From the NCBI GenBank assembly GCA_963756545.1, contig CAVWNY010000007.1, positions 124,001-188,000 of the forward strand: a stretch of 64,000 nucleotides of DNA. Reading direction: 5' to 3'. Every line of letters starts with the position of its first letter. Within the stretch, counting starts at the first letter, position 1. The DNA is from DATFDN01 sp963756545 (GTDB lineage: Bacteria > Pseudomonadota > Alphaproteobacteria > Acetobacterales > Acetobacteraceae). Shown here one piece after another: positions 36,656 through 47,593 of the stretch. Both the position numbers and the translations under genes were made by a program. A model generated the notes under the pieces. It was not told where the DNA came from. It made no database searches and saw nothing but the letters and a program-made list of their open reading frames with translations.

Positions 36656-37549
36656 ATGCTGACATTGCGGGCGGGGGACGCGTCGCTGACGCTCGCCCCG
36701 GAGCTTGGCGGATCGATCGTGGGCTGGACGGTCGGGCCGCACCATGTGCTGCGCCCGCCGCTGGTGGACGCGCTGTTGCAGGGCAGCGCGCGCGGGATGG
36801 CGGCGTTTCCGCTGGTGCCGTACTCCAACCGGATCAATGACGCGCGCTTCGCGTTCGCGGGGCGGACCTATCAGCTCACGCGGAACTTCGGCGACGAGCC
36901 GCACGCCATCCACGGGGTGGGGTGGACGAGCGCGTGGGACACAACGGAGGTGTCGGCTCGAGCCGCGCGGCTGACCCTGACGCATGACGCGCGCGGCGAG
37001 GGGGCGCGCGGATGGCCGTTCCCGTTCGAGGCGGAGCTGCGTTTCACGCTGGAACCGGACGCACTGATGGTGACGCTCGCGATGATCAACCGCCACGACC
37101 AACCGGCACCAGCGGGGCTGGGCCTGCATCCCTTTTTTCCGCGCACGGCGGCGGCCACCTTGCGCTTCGCCGCCAGCGGCGTGTGGCGCAACGGGGCGGA
37201 CCATATGCCGAGCGAGCACACCCTAGTGTCGCCCGAATGGAGCCATGAACCGGCCCGCCGCGTCGGCTCGGCGACGCTCGACAACCTGTTCACCGGCTGG
37301 GACGGCGCGGCAGAGATCGCGCTCGCGCCCTCGCCCATCGTGGTGCGGCTGTCCGCATCCGAGCTGTTCCGCCGGCTGGTTGTCTATGTGCCCAATGGCA
37401 AGCCGTACTTCGCGACCGAGCCAGTCAGCCATCGGACGGATGCGATCAATCACCTGGAGGATGGCGAGGACACGGGCCTTCGCATCCTCGCGCCGGGCGA
37501 GGCTCTGGCGGGGGAGATACGGTTCGGGCTCATAAGGGGGGAACTTTGA
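36656..37549 (+). CDS. Aldose 1-epimerase family protein
   Basis: 297 residues with the galactose-mutarotase fold: LAPELGGSIVGWTV, FPLVPYSNRINDARFAFAG (substrate Arg), EPHAIHGVGW (active-site His), GLGLHPFFPR (second His) and YFATEPVSHRTDAINH (catalytic Glu). It interconverts sugar anomers; the sugar is not predictable. It stands alone between an oxidase gene and a convergent CHRD gene. Confidence 0.92.
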   Translation: MLTLRAGDASLTLAPELGGSIVGWTVGPHHVLRPPLVDALLQGSARGMAAFPLVPYSNRINDARFAFAGRTYQLTRNFGDEPHAIHGVGWTSAWDTTEVSARAARLTLTHDARGEGARGWPFPFEAELRFTLEPDALMVTLAMINRHDQPAPAGLGLHPFFPRTAAATLRFAASGVWRNGADHMPSEHTLVSPEWSHEPARRVGSATLDNLFTGWDGAAEIALAPSPIVVRLSASELFRRLVVYVPNGKPYFATEPVSHRTDAINHLEDGEDTGLRILAPGEALAGEIRFGLIRGEL

Positions 37550-37564
37550 CCGCCACGACGCAAT

Positions 37565-37594
37565 GCCCGCTCCCGGACTTGTTCCGGAGCGGGC
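37565..37594. terminator. Bidirectional terminator-like hairpin
   Basis: GCCCGCTCCCGGA - CTTG - TTCCGGAGCGGGC forms a long near-perfect stem between convergent genes (stops at 37549 and 37616). Confidence 0.65.
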
Positions 37595-37615
37595 GTGACG
37601 TTGCAAACTGCTAGC

Positions 37616-38050
37616 CTACTTCGCCGGCTCCATCTGCCCGCGGATCGCGCCGGCCGGATGCGCGGTCGTATGGACGTTGACGTACATCATCCCGTTCTGA
37701 AGCTGCTGCTGCTGCTGGGGCGTCAGGGTGTCGGTGCCGTGCAGGGGGCTGCTCGGCTCCTTGCCCTTCTGGCTCAGCCAGACCTCTATCGGGGCATTCT
37801 TGCCGGCCGGAGCGGGGCCGTGGAAATGAGCCATCGTGGCGGGATTGGACAGATCTTGCCAGGTCACGGTGTAGGTGAGCTGGTGGGTCTCCGTGTTCAG
37901 CGTGGCCTGCGCTTCGCCCGTGCCCTTGGAATTGGTGGGCGGCACCTCCGAGGCACCGTTCATCGTGGCTTGGTATTGAACCGTGGCGGCGTATGCGCCC
38001 GAGACGAACCCGGCGGACATGGCTGCGGCGATCAGGATACGGCGGAACAT
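37616..38050 (-). CDS. Secreted CHRD-domain protein
   Basis: 144 residues with a Sec signal peptide (residues 1-21, AYA cleavage) and one CHRD (chordin-like) domain: YQATMNGASEVPPTNSKGTGEAQATLN, LTYTVTWQDLSNPATMAHFHGPAPAGKNAPIEVWL and MMYVNVHTTAHPAGAIRGQM. CHRD proteins in bacteria are periplasmic or extracellular and of unknown function. A GAGGAGG SD precedes the ATG. Confidence 0.92.
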   Translation of the reverse strand: MFRRILIAAAMSAGFVSGAYAATVQYQATMNGASEVPPTNSKGTGEAQATLNTETHQLTYTVTWQDLSNPATMAHFHGPAPAGKNAPIEVWLSQKGKEPSSPLHGTDTLTPQQQQQLQNGMMYVNVHTTAHPAGAIRGQMEPAK

Positions 38051-38133
38051 GCGGCCTCCTCTGCGCGGAGCCGGCCGGGCGAATCCCAGCCGGTGTCGGG
38101 ACGCTCCGCTGAAGTATCAATCTAGCCGCGAAC

Positions 38134-39085
38134 TCAGCCGCGTCCAGCCCCTGCCTGGCCCAGTGCGGCCAGCAGTTCGCCCCATTCCCGCTTGCTCAGC
38201 CCGCTCTCGGCCTGAGCCACCGCCTCGCCCCCAAGCATTCGCCGCACTACCTCCAGCATCTGCGCCGACAGCGTGACGGCTCCCAAACGATAGTCCTGGA
38301 ACGCCTGGCAAGCCGTCGGCACCCAGGCGCGCACCGTTCCCAGCATCGCCTCGGCATAGGCGCGGATCTCGGTACTGGGCGTGGGCGTCGGCGCGCAGCG
38401 ACAGGAAGTGCAGCAGATTGTGCAGGTCGGTCTTCCAGTACCACTGGGTGTAGGTGTTGAGCGTCAGGTTCATGCGGGCAAGCTCGCGCGCCAGCATCGG
38501 GCGGCCCGGATCGGCGGGCTGGCCCTGCTCGTCCTCGTTCAGCATCCAGGCATAGTCGTCGTGGCAGCGCGCCGCATCGGCTCGCAGCAGGTCGAGGACC
38601 CGCGCCGCCTCCTCCGGACCCAGCGCCGCGCCTCGGCCTTGCCGATTGGCGGCCGACTGCACGGCCAAGTGCTCGGGCGCGGGAATGTAGAATTCCCGGT
38701 CCAGCACCGAATAGCGCGCGGAATACTCGTTCACGTTCGCCGTCCGGTGCCTGATCCACTGCCTGGCGACGAAGATCGGCAGCTTCACGTGGTACTTGAT
38801 CTCGCACATCTCGAATGGCGTGGAGTGCCGATGGCGCATGAGATAGCGGATCAGCCCGGCATCCTCCGACACGCGCCGCGTTCCCCGCCCGTAGGAGACC
38901 CGCGCGGCCTGCACGATCGCGCCGTCGTCGCCCATGTAGTCGATGACGCGGACGAAGCCATGATCGAGCACCGGCAGGGGCTGGAACAGCAGCGCCTCCA
39001 GCGCCGCCACGGTCGGTCGCAGCGTCTCCGCCGGCCGGCTTCGCGCGGCTTCGATCTCCTGGCGCTGCTCATGCGTCAGCTGCAT
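38134..39085 (-). CDS. thyX: Flavin-dependent thymidylate synthase, frameshifted in this sequence
   Basis: ThyX makes dTMP from dUMP using FAD, NADPH and methylene-THF. The ThyX motif RHRTANVNEYSARY and the substrate region YMGDDGAIVQAARVSYG are present. The frame breaks at 38371-38372, where one extra base changes AQYEIRAYAEAMLG to another frame. Removing it joins the N-terminal 240 residues to the C-terminal segment LGTVRAWVPTACQAFQDY and gives 316 residues, normal for the alphaproteobacterial form. ATG 39085 is preferred (GGAG 10 bp upstream); ATG 39103 is the alternative. Confidence 0.93.
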
Positions 39086-39134
39086 GCTGGTAGGACTCCA
39101 CATTCAGGGTTCGGGCGCCTATATGCGCGTTGCC

Positions 39135-39390
39135 GACCTCGGCCGGCTACGGCGATAAACGGCGGTTGGAATAAGCGTAGTGGACCCGGGGGCAGTGCCC
39201 GGCGCCTCCACCATAGGGGGGCGAAACAGGCTCGACACGCGTGGTAAAGACCCGCTTTTCGCTCGGCATGGTTCCGCCGTTATCGGGCCTTTCTACAAGT
39301 GCCAATGACAACGTGGCGCTCGCTGCCGCTGCATAAGCGGTAAGCGCGGTTCGGGGGGCACCGGGCAACAGAAGCCCCCCACTTTCCTTC
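39135..39390 (+). ncRNA. ssrA: Two-piece (circularly permuted) tmRNA
   Basis: The acceptor piece comes first, ending CGGCGCCTCCACCA at 39213. After a 4-nt spacer, the coding piece begins GGGGGCGAAACAGGCTCGAC (39217). GGGGGCG pairs with CGCCTCC to rebuild the acceptor stem. The tag frame at 39301-39336 encodes ANDNVALAAAA and stop, with GCC as resume codon. This permuted order is diagnostic of alphaproteobacteria. The outer limits (5' of the acceptor piece and 3' of the coding piece) are approximate. tmRNA rescues stalled ribosomes and tags the peptide for ClpXP; the adaptor gene sspB lies 85 bp downstream. Confidence 0.95.
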
Positions 39391-39474
39391 AGATTTTCGG
39401 CCTCACGTCCCGGTCACAACATCCCTGGTCAAACGTTCCTGGTCACAACTCGGCGGTCACGGTATTCATCCCAG

Positions 39475-40038
39475 ATGACGGACGAAGAGCAACCCACGGT
39501 CGAGAGCCTGCTACCCTACGAGGACTGGACCGAGGCAGCCATGCGCGAGGTGGTGGTGTGCGCCGTCGCCTACGCGGCCGAGAACGGCCTTCCGGGCGAG
39601 CACCATTTCTACATTACCTTCCGCACCGACCATCCCGGCGTGGTGATCCCGCCGCGCCTGCGCGCGCAGTATCCGCAGGAGATGACCATCGTCCTGCAGC
39701 ACCAGTTCTGGGATTTGCGGGTGGACACGGAGGCCCGGCTCATCAGCGTCGGGCTATCGTTCGGCGGCGTGCCGTCCCATCTGGTCATTCCGCTCGGCGC
39801 CCTCGTCGCCTTCGCCGATCCGTTCGTGCGCTATGGGATGCGCTTCCGCCCCGACAACCTCGGCGTCGCCGAGCCGGAACCGGAGCCGGACAAGGTGCCC
39901 GCACCGGTCCGGCCCCCGGCGGTGCTCCAGGCGGTGCCCGACCCGGTCGAGGGAGAGGGGAGCGCGGATGCCCCCGCGAACCCGCAGGTGGTCAGTCTGG
40001 ACGCCTTCCGCCGGCGCGGTCCGCCCGGCAAGGGTTGA
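39475..40038 (+). CDS. sspB: ClpXP adaptor SspB (alphaproteobacterial type)
   Basis: 187 residues. The folded domain (residues 10-125) shows LPYEDWTEAAMREVVVCAVAYAAENGLPGEHHFYITFRTDHPGV, QYPQEMTIVLQHQFWDL and FGGVPSHLVIPLGALVAFADPFV, typical of alpha SspB, which binds ssrA tags. A Pro/Glu-rich linker leads to the C-terminal VVSLDAFRRR, the ClpX-docking (XB) motif. It follows ssrA on the same strand, so the tag and its delivery factor are neighbours. The fumarase gene starts 3 bp after its stop. Confidence 0.93.
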   Translation: MTDEEQPTVESLLPYEDWTEAAMREVVVCAVAYAAENGLPGEHHFYITFRTDHPGVVIPPRLRAQYPQEMTIVLQHQFWDLRVDTEARLISVGLSFGGVPSHLVIPLGALVAFADPFVRYGMRFRPDNLGVAEPEPEPDKVPAPVRPPAVLQAVPDPVEGEGSADAPANPQVVSLDAFRRRGPPGKG

Positions 40039-40041
40039 TCC

Positions 40042-41847
<1,806 letters not shown>

Positions 41848-42266
41848 AGGCATGCATCCAATGGCCGGTCGCCTGATCGGACTCCACGCCACGACGGCGG
41901 AACTGATCGAGCTGGTCGAGGCTGGTCAGCTCGATCTCGAACTGCAAGGCCGCTCCTCCTCGGCGCCGTGTCAGCGGTATGAGGAGTCGTGCCTTGAGGT
42001 TGTCGCGCCGCGCGGCTTCCACCTCCCGCGCGATGAACTCGATCGCCCGTTGCCGATTAACTGGAAGCACGTCGTAGAAAAAGCGCGCAATGTACATTGC
42101 GATCCTCCTCCGAAAGGCATCTCGCTGGCCGCGCCTGTGCAACGCGCCGCGTGGGGGCGTAACGCGCCGGACGGGGGGGCGGCTGCGGTTCCAGTTCTCC
42201 AGAGTTGCCGCGACGGGGTCAGGAGACAAGCTGAATGACCCCTCCAACCGCGATCTACCGGTCGGC

Positions 42267-42818
42267 ATGACGGAGCGGCGCACCACCTGCCGGATCGGGT
42301 TGCTGGCCCTGATCTGCTTTCTTGGGCTGATCCCGCTCGCCAACTGGATGATCGGACATGTCGGGCTGGTGTGCCCGCCGCATGCGCCCTGCCTGGTGCC
42401 GGTCGCGCCGGGCCTGATGGCGCCCTCCGGCGTGGTGACGGTCGGCGTCGCGCTGGTGTTGCGCGATGTGGTGCAGCGCTGCCTCGGCGCGGCCTGGGGC
42501 GTGGGCGCGATCCTCGCCGGCACGGGCTTGTCGGTGCTGGTGGCCCCCGGCCCGCTGGTCGCCGCCTCGGGCCTCGCCTTTCTGTTGAGCGAGCTGGCCG
42601 ACTTCGCGATCTACACGCCGCTCCAGCGCCGGCGTCTGGTGCTGGCGGTGGTAGCCTCGGCCTGCGCCGGGCTGATGGTGGATTCGGTCGTGTTCATGAT
42701 TCTGGCGTTCGGCAGCTTGCAATTCCTTGCCGGACAGATCGTCGGCAAGCTGTGGGCGGTGCTGGTCAGCACGCCGTTCATCCGGTTGTTGCGAAGGGTG
42801 GCGCCTACGGCGGCGTGA
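42267..42818 (+). CDS. VUT-family membrane protein (possible queuosine-precursor transporter)
   Basis: 183 residues, about five or six membrane segments. Conserved VUT/YhhQ-type patterns are visible: GVVTVGVALVLRDVVQRCLG, ASGLAFLLSELADFAIYTPLQRR and LMVDSVVFMILAFGSLQFLAGQIVGKLW. E. coli YhhQ imports preQ0/preQ1. The queA-tgt-queF-queG genes about 2 kb downstream make a queuosine-precursor role plausible, but the family is broad. ATG 42267 has a weak SD. Confidence 0.8.
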   Translation: MTERRTTCRIGLLALICFLGLIPLANWMIGHVGLVCPPHAPCLVPVAPGLMAPSGVVTVGVALVLRDVVQRCLGAAWGVGAILAGTGLSVLVAPGPLVAASGLAFLLSELADFAIYTPLQRRRLVLAVVASACAGLMVDSVVFMILAFGSLQFLAGQIVGKLWAVLVSTPFIRLLRRVAPTAA

Positions 42819-42853
42819 TCGGGCGAACGCCGCATTCTACGCCGTCCGAAGGC

Positions 42854-43786
42854 TCATACCCTCGCAAACCAATCGCTATCAACCACGACCCGTTCGACCA
42901 TTTCAATCGCAATGCCCAGTTTGAGTTGTTTGAGTAAATCGCAAAGAAGATCGCCGTCAATCAAGTCAATAGCAGGCGCCCCATCTCGCGTCGCCTCTCG
43001 CTTCGCATCGTTGCTGAATGCTCCTGTTGAAATCATCAGCCCTTATCGCAGCGGCCCACCATCGCGCCCCGAAAATCGCGAACAGCACCCGCACCCACTG
43101 TATCCTTGTAGCGCTTGCACTGAAAGAGGACCTGGAATGACAGGAGATTGACGCGGAGCACGCCCAGTCCATCAATTCCGCCGTCGCCAGAGCGACCCGT
43201 AACTTCCACCTTGATGAACCCAGCCTCACGAAGCAGGCGTTGCGAAAGACGCTCGAATGCGCCGGGCGCCATCCGGCGTAGCACCGCAATAAGGGCGTCC
43301 TTCCAGGACTCTTCGGGCTGTGCCTCGCTGATCGGGATAGCTTCGTTGGAGGGTAATTCCTCCCTGGCCTTCTTACGTTCAACATCCTGCCGGCGAACCA
43401 TCACCGGCACATTTAGGCAATCCCGGTCGGTCATCTGCTCGCCAAGTTCAGTTAACGACCAGACGCCCCGAACGCTGTTTTGAATCGCATTTTACCCGTT
43501 TCAGGTAGGTTTTTGCCCAGGCAAGATTGTAGCGAAGCTTGGTTTCGCGTTGGTCGGTATGCATGAAAGCCTGCACACTTTCAGGGAAACCCTCCAACTC
43601 GATAACTTTAGCGAGCAATTCGTCGTTCGAACCTGACCCACCCATTGCCCGCAAAGCCCTGAGTGCGGGCCACATCAGTTCGTCATAGGAAGGCACTTTT
43701 AAAGACGGTCCCGCATCCATTTTCTCACCCACCACTGAAGCGAGTAGCAACGATATTCCATGGGGCGGGAGGTCGCTCGACGTCAC
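42854..43786 (-). pseudogene. mrr: Mrr-type restriction endonuclease, two frameshifts
   Basis: Type IV restriction enzymes of the Mrr family cut modified DNA. The N-terminal winged-helix domain is KVPSYDELMWPALRALRAMGGSGSNDELLAKV. The catalytic domain shows FERLSQRLLREAGF, VEVTGRSGDGGIDGLGVL (D of the PD-(D/E)xK fold) and FQVLFQCKRYKD (QxK). The frame breaks at 43490-43493 (one extra A on the coding strand; corrected to VNAIQNSVRGVWSLTELG) and near 43040-43042 (one G missing; corrected to DKGLMISTGAF). Correcting both gives 310 residues, full Mrr size. GTG 43786 overlaps the parE stop. Confidence 0.85.
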
Positions 43787-44097
43787 GGTTCGAGGTCCGC
43801 CAGGAGTGTCGGCAAGTCGCGCGCCATATGCACCACTCGCAGGATACGCGGCGGAGTCGTGTCGGCGGTGTAGATCAGAAGATAAGGATACCGCCGCAAC
43901 GGCCAGAATCGATAGCGGGAAGGGGCCAAATACAGGCGCGTGGCGCCCATTGTCGGATGCGACCCAAGTCTTTGGGCCGCATCCAGAACCGCCCTCCGAA
44001 ATCCCCGTGCCGCATCGAGGTTTTCAGCAGCCATCCAGGTCAGAGCATGAGTGACTTCGGCAGCGGCCCTGCGGGTTAGGACAGCCGGGCGGCTCAC
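43783..44097 (-). CDS. parE: ParE/RelE-superfamily toxin
   Basis: 104 residues. RelE/ParE fold pattern: LTRRAAAEVTHALTWMAAENLDAARGFRRAVLDAAQRLGSHPTMGA, then YRFWPLRRYPYLLIYTADTTPPRILRVVHMARDLPTLL, with the basic C-terminal region typical of ParE. It overlaps the antitoxin upstream by 4 bp and the Mrr gene downstream by 4 bp, so the three are translationally coupled. ParE toxins usually poison gyrase; that target is inferred from the family. Confidence 0.9.
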   Translation of the reverse strand: MSRPAVLTRRAAAEVTHALTWMAAENLDAARGFRRAVLDAAQRLGSHPTMGATRLYLAPSRYRFWPLRRYPYLLIYTADTTPPRILRVVHMARDLPTLLADLEP

Positions 44098-44351
44098 GCG
44101 CGGGTGCGGATGGCGGTCTCGATAATGTCGTCCATCTCACGCCCAACCTGCTCGATCGTGAGAAATCCATCCCTCTCGCCCTCGGCTTCGGCGTCCTCGA
44201 TCGTCGCAATGAACGCTGCCCGCTCCGCCTCCGCCTTCTGAAGCAAGCGCATCGCGGCCTCCGCGACTCGGGCGACGCTGTCGTAGCGCCCGCTCCGAAC
44301 GCAGTTTTCGGCGAATTTCTGGAGTTCCGGGGTGAGATCCAATTCAGCCAT
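44094..44351 (-). CDS. parD: ParD-type antitoxin
   Basis: 85 residues. N-terminal ribbon-helix-helix (MAELDLTPELQKFAENCVRSGRYDSVARVAEAAMRLL) for DNA binding and dimerisation, followed by an acidic helical tail (AEAEGERDGFLTIEQVGREMDDIIETAI) that wraps the toxin. It is first in the parD-parE-mrr operon and probably autoregulates the promoter between 44352 and 44443. Confidence 0.9.
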   Translation of the reverse strand: MAELDLTPELQKFAENCVRSGRYDSVARVAEAAMRLLQKAEAERAAFIATIEDAEAEGERDGFLTIEQVGREMDDIIETAIRTRA

Positions 44352-44443
44352 GCGGATGAACCTAGCCTAGGCGACTGCCCGCGTCGCGGGAAAATAGAAT
44401 TTGAACGGGCAAGCAACCAGCGCTGAGTTATCAGCGCCGCCGC

Positions 44444-44866
44444 TCAGGCCCGCGACATCCGCCGCCACGGTGTCCGCTCGGATGGCTCGATCAGCCGCCG
44501 AGTCATGTTCAGCGCCCCCGCCCCGGCTACCACCAGCGCCGCGAGCCAGCAGAAGCGCGACTGGTAGCCGCCGAGGCTGACCAGCGCAATGAACAGCACG
44601 GTGACCCCGACCAGTCCGCTGGCCCGGCCGCGCCGAGACGCCATGAGGCCCAGTACCAGAAACACCGCGAAGAGCGCGATGGCGGCCGCGCGCACGAGAT
44701 CGAAGGCCTGGATGGCGACGAACCCGATCCAGGTCTCGAACGCCCAGACGGCGTGGTCCAAGCCGGCGAGCGCGGAATAGATGAACCATCCCGGCCCGCT
44801 CGCGTACACCACCGCGGCGAGCAGGAAGCCACCCAGCCAAACAAGGGCGATCGTATTGCGGCGCAC
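44444..44866 (-). CDS. Hypothetical membrane protein
   Basis: 140 residues with four predicted membrane segments (about residues 7-27, 45-68, 70-80/84-97 and 100-117) and a basic C-terminus (SERTPWRRMSRA). I recognise no family. It is divergent from queA, 89 bp away, and not obviously linked to the parDE-mrr operon that follows on its strand. Confidence 0.6.
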   Translation of the reverse strand: MRRNTIALVWLGGFLLAAVVYASGPGWFIYSALAGLDHAVWAFETWIGFVAIQAFDLVRAAAIALFAVFLVLGLMASRRGRASGLVGVTVLFIALVSLGGYQSRFCWLAALVVAGAGALNMTRRLIEPSERTPWRRMSRA

Positions 44867-44955
44867 GGGAGCCTCTGCGTCTCTGTGAACGAGGCGTATC
44901 TGGCCCCGCCGCCCGGCTTTTGCCAGACCCCATGCTCTCGCCTACATCGCGCGCG

Positions 44956-45990
44956 ATGGACCTCGCCGCGTTCGATTTCGACCTGCCGCCCGAGCGGATC
45001 GCCCAGCATCCGGCCCGCCCGCGGGATTCCGCGCGGCTGCTCGTCGTGGGCGAGCCGGCGGAGGACCGGCTCGTCCGCGACCTGCCCGGCCTGCTGCGTC
45101 CGGGCGACGTGCTGGTGGCCAACGACACGCGCGTCATCCCGGCCCAGCTCGGCGCCCGGCGCGGGGCCGCGCGGATCGGCATCACGCTCGACCGCCCGCT
45201 CGCGGACGGGACCTGGCACGCGCTGGCGCGCAACGCGCGGCGGCTGCGCGAAGGCGACGTGCTGGAATTCGACGGCGCCGACGACCTGAGCGCCATTGTC
45301 CGCGCGCGCGATCCGGAAGGCAGCATAAGCCTCGCGTTCAACCTCGACGGGCCGGCCTTCGCCGCTTCCCTGCATGCGGCGGGAGCGCTGGCGCTCCCGC
45401 CCTACATCGACCGGCCCGCCGGTCCGTTGCCTGAGGACGCGCGCGACTACCAGACCGTGTTCGCCCGCCATGCGGGCGCCGTCGCCGCGCCCACCGCCGG
45501 GCTGCACTTCACCAAAGCTCTGCTGGCCGCGCTGGACGCGCGCGGCGTCCGGCGCGTGACTGTCACCCTGCACGTTGGGGCCGGCACCTTCCTGCCGGTC
45601 CGCACCGAGAATGTGAGCGCGCACAAGATGCACGCCGAGCGCGGCGAGATCACGCGAGGCGCGGCCGAGACCATCAACGCCGCGCGGCGGGCCGGCGGGC
45701 GCGTGGTCGCGATCGGCACGACCTCGCTCCGCCTGCTGGAGAGCGTCGCCGGCGAGGACGGCGTGCGGCCTTTCGCGGGCGAGACCGACCTGTTCATCCT
45801 GCCGGGGCATCGCTTCCGGGTGGTCGATCTGCTGATGACCAACTTCCACTTGCCGCGCTCGACGCTGTTCATGCTGGTCTGCGCGTTCGCCGGCACCGGA
45901 CGGATGCGCGCGGCCTATGCCCACGCCATAGCGGCGGGATATCGGTTCTACTCGTACGGCGACGCCTGCCTGCTGGAACGCGCCGCGTGA
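44956..45990 (+). CDS. queA: S-adenosylmethionine:tRNA ribosyltransferase-isomerase
   Basis: 344 residues. QueA transfers the ribose of SAM to preQ1 in tRNA, forming epoxyqueuosine. Family blocks: FDFDLPPERIAQHPARPRDSARLLV, ANDTRVIPAQLGARRG, ALPPYIDRPAGPLPEDARDYQTVFA, APTAGLHFT, HVGAGTFLPVRTEN and LMTNFHLPRSTLFMLV. ATG 44956 fits the usual N-terminus; ATG 44932 and 44920 are alternatives. It starts an operon with tgt and queF (GTGA and ATGA overlaps). Confidence 0.95.
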   Translation: MDLAAFDFDLPPERIAQHPARPRDSARLLVVGEPAEDRLVRDLPGLLRPGDVLVANDTRVIPAQLGARRGAARIGITLDRPLADGTWHALARNARRLREGDVLEFDGADDLSAIVRARDPEGSISLAFNLDGPAFAASLHAAGALALPPYIDRPAGPLPEDARDYQTVFARHAGAVAAPTAGLHFTKALLAALDARGVRRVTVTLHVGAGTFLPVRTENVSAHKMHAERGEITRGAAETINAARRAGGRVVAIGTTSLRLLESVAGEDGVRPFAGETDLFILPGHRFRVVDLLMTNFHLPRSTLFMLVCAFAGTGRMRAAYAHAIAAGYRFYSYGDACLLERAA

Positions 45991-47111
45991 GCCAGCCCTT
46001 TGGCTTCACCCTGCACGCAACCGACGGGCGCGCGCGGGCGGGCACGATGGAGACGGCGCACGGTGCGGTGGAAACGCCCACCTTCATGCCGGTCGGCACG
46101 GCCGGCACGGTGAAGGCCATGACCGCCGACGCGGTGCGGGCCACCGGAGCGCGTGTCGTGCTTGGCAACACCTACCACCTCATGCTTCGCCCCGGGGCGG
46201 AACGGGTCGCGCGGCTGGGTGGCCTGCACCGAATGATGGACTGGCCCGGCCCGATCCTGACGGATTCCGGAGGTTTCCAGGTCATGTCGCTGGCCCGGCT
46301 GCGCAGGATCGAGGCCGGCGGCGTCACCTTCCGCTCCCATATCGACGGCACGGCGCACCGGCTGACGCCGGAACGCTCGGTCCAAATCCAGGCTCAGCTC
46401 GACGCAACGATCAGCATGGTGCTCGACGAATGCACGCCCTTTCCGGCGACGCGGGAGGAGGCGTGCGCCTCGATGGAGCTGTCGCTGGGCTGGGCCGCGC
46501 GCTCGAAGGAGGCTTTCGTCGCCGGCCCCGGCTATGCGCTGTTCGGCATCGTCCAGGGCGGAGTTTATCCCGACCTGCGCGCCGCCTCGGCATCGGGGCT
46601 GAACGCGATCGGCTTCGACGGCACCGCGATCGGCGGGTTGGCGGTGGGCGAGGGTCAGACGGCGATGTTCGAGGTGCTCGACGTCACGGCACCGCTCCTG
46701 CCGGCGGATCGGCCGCGCTACCTGATGGGCGTCGGCACGCCCGAGGACATCGTGGGCGCGGTCGCGCGCGGCATCGACATGTTCGATTGCGTGATCCCCA
46801 CGCGCTCGGGGCGGATGGCGCGGGCCTACACGCGAAGCGGCGTCCGCAACCTCCGCAATGCCCGTTTCGCCGACGATGCCGGCCCGTTGGACCCCGGCTG
46901 CGCCTGCCCGGGGTGCAGCCGGCATTCGCGCGCCTATCTTCATCATCTGTTCAAGGCGGGCGAGATGCTGGGACCGATGCTGCTGACGTGGCACAACCTG
47001 ACTTACTACCAGGGCCTCATGCGCGGCCTGCGCGCCGCCATCGTGGCCGGCCGGCTCGATGCGCACGCCGAGGCGCTGCGCGCGGGCTGGGCCGGAGGGG
47101 ACGCGACATGA
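45987..47111 (+). CDS. tgt: tRNA-guanine transglycosylase
   Basis: 374 residues from GTG 45987 overlapping queA. Exchanges G34 of GUN-anticodon tRNAs for preQ1. LTDSGGFQVMSL holds one catalytic Asp, IGGLAVGEG is the substrate loop, MFDCVIPTRSGRMARAYTRSG contains the nucleophile-region Asp, and CACPGCSRHSRAYLHHLFKAGE provides the Cys3-His zinc site. Note that MSLARLRRIEAGGVTF keeps the insertion normal for bacterial Tgt. Confidence 0.97.
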   Translation: MSQPFGFTLHATDGRARAGTMETAHGAVETPTFMPVGTAGTVKAMTADAVRATGARVVLGNTYHLMLRPGAERVARLGGLHRMMDWPGPILTDSGGFQVMSLARLRRIEAGGVTFRSHIDGTAHRLTPERSVQIQAQLDATISMVLDECTPFPATREEACASMELSLGWAARSKEAFVAGPGYALFGIVQGGVYPDLRAASASGLNAIGFDGTAIGGLAVGEGQTAMFEVLDVTAPLLPADRPRYLMGVGTPEDIVGAVARGIDMFDCVIPTRSGRMARAYTRSGVRNLRNARFADDAGPLDPGCACPGCSRHSRAYLHHLFKAGEMLGPMLLTWHNLTYYQGLMRGLRAAIVAGRLDAHAEALRAGWAGGDAT

Positions 47112-47572
47112 CCGAGCCGGGGCCTGAGAAACTGACGCAGCTCGGCCGGCCGACCGCGATTCCGGCCTCGCCCGAGGAGGCGCGGCTGGAGCGCGTGGTC
47201 AACCCGGCGCCGGGGAAGCACTACGTCGTGCGCCTCACCTGCCCGGAGTTCACCTCGCTCTGTCCGCTGACCGGCCAGCCGGATTTCGCGCACGTCGCCA
47301 TCGACTACATTCCGCGCGACTGGATCGTGGAGAGCAAGTCGCTCAAGCTCTATCTGGCGTCGTTCCGCAACCACGGCGCGTTTCACGAGGACTGCACGAT
47401 GCGGATCGCGGATCGACTCATGGGATTGCTCGATCCCGTGTGGCTGCGGATCGGCGCCTACTGGTATCCACGCGGAGGCATCCCGATCGACGTGTTCTGG
47501 CAGACCGGGGCGCCCCCGGAGGGGGCATGGATTCCGCCGCAAGAGGTGGCGCCATATCGGGGGCGGGGATAG
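47108..47572 (+). CDS. queF: NADPH-dependent 7-cyano-7-deazaguanine (preQ0) reductase
   Basis: 154 residues, the short homodecameric YkvM type. Reduces preQ0 to preQ1, the substrate of Tgt. The thioimide Cys lies in FTSLCPLTGQPDFA, and the QueF motif region SLKLYLASFRNHGAFHEDC is intact, with the catalytic Asp/Glu residues nearby. ATG overlaps the tgt stop (ATGA). Confidence 0.96.
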   Translation: MTEPGPEKLTQLGRPTAIPASPEEARLERVVNPAPGKHYVVRLTCPEFTSLCPLTGQPDFAHVAIDYIPRDWIVESKSLKLYLASFRNHGAFHEDCTMRIADRLMGLLDPVWLRIGAYWYPRGGIPIDVFWQTGAPPEGAWIPPQEVAPYRGRG

Positions 47573-47593
47573 TATTGCGGTCGGAGATTCTTC

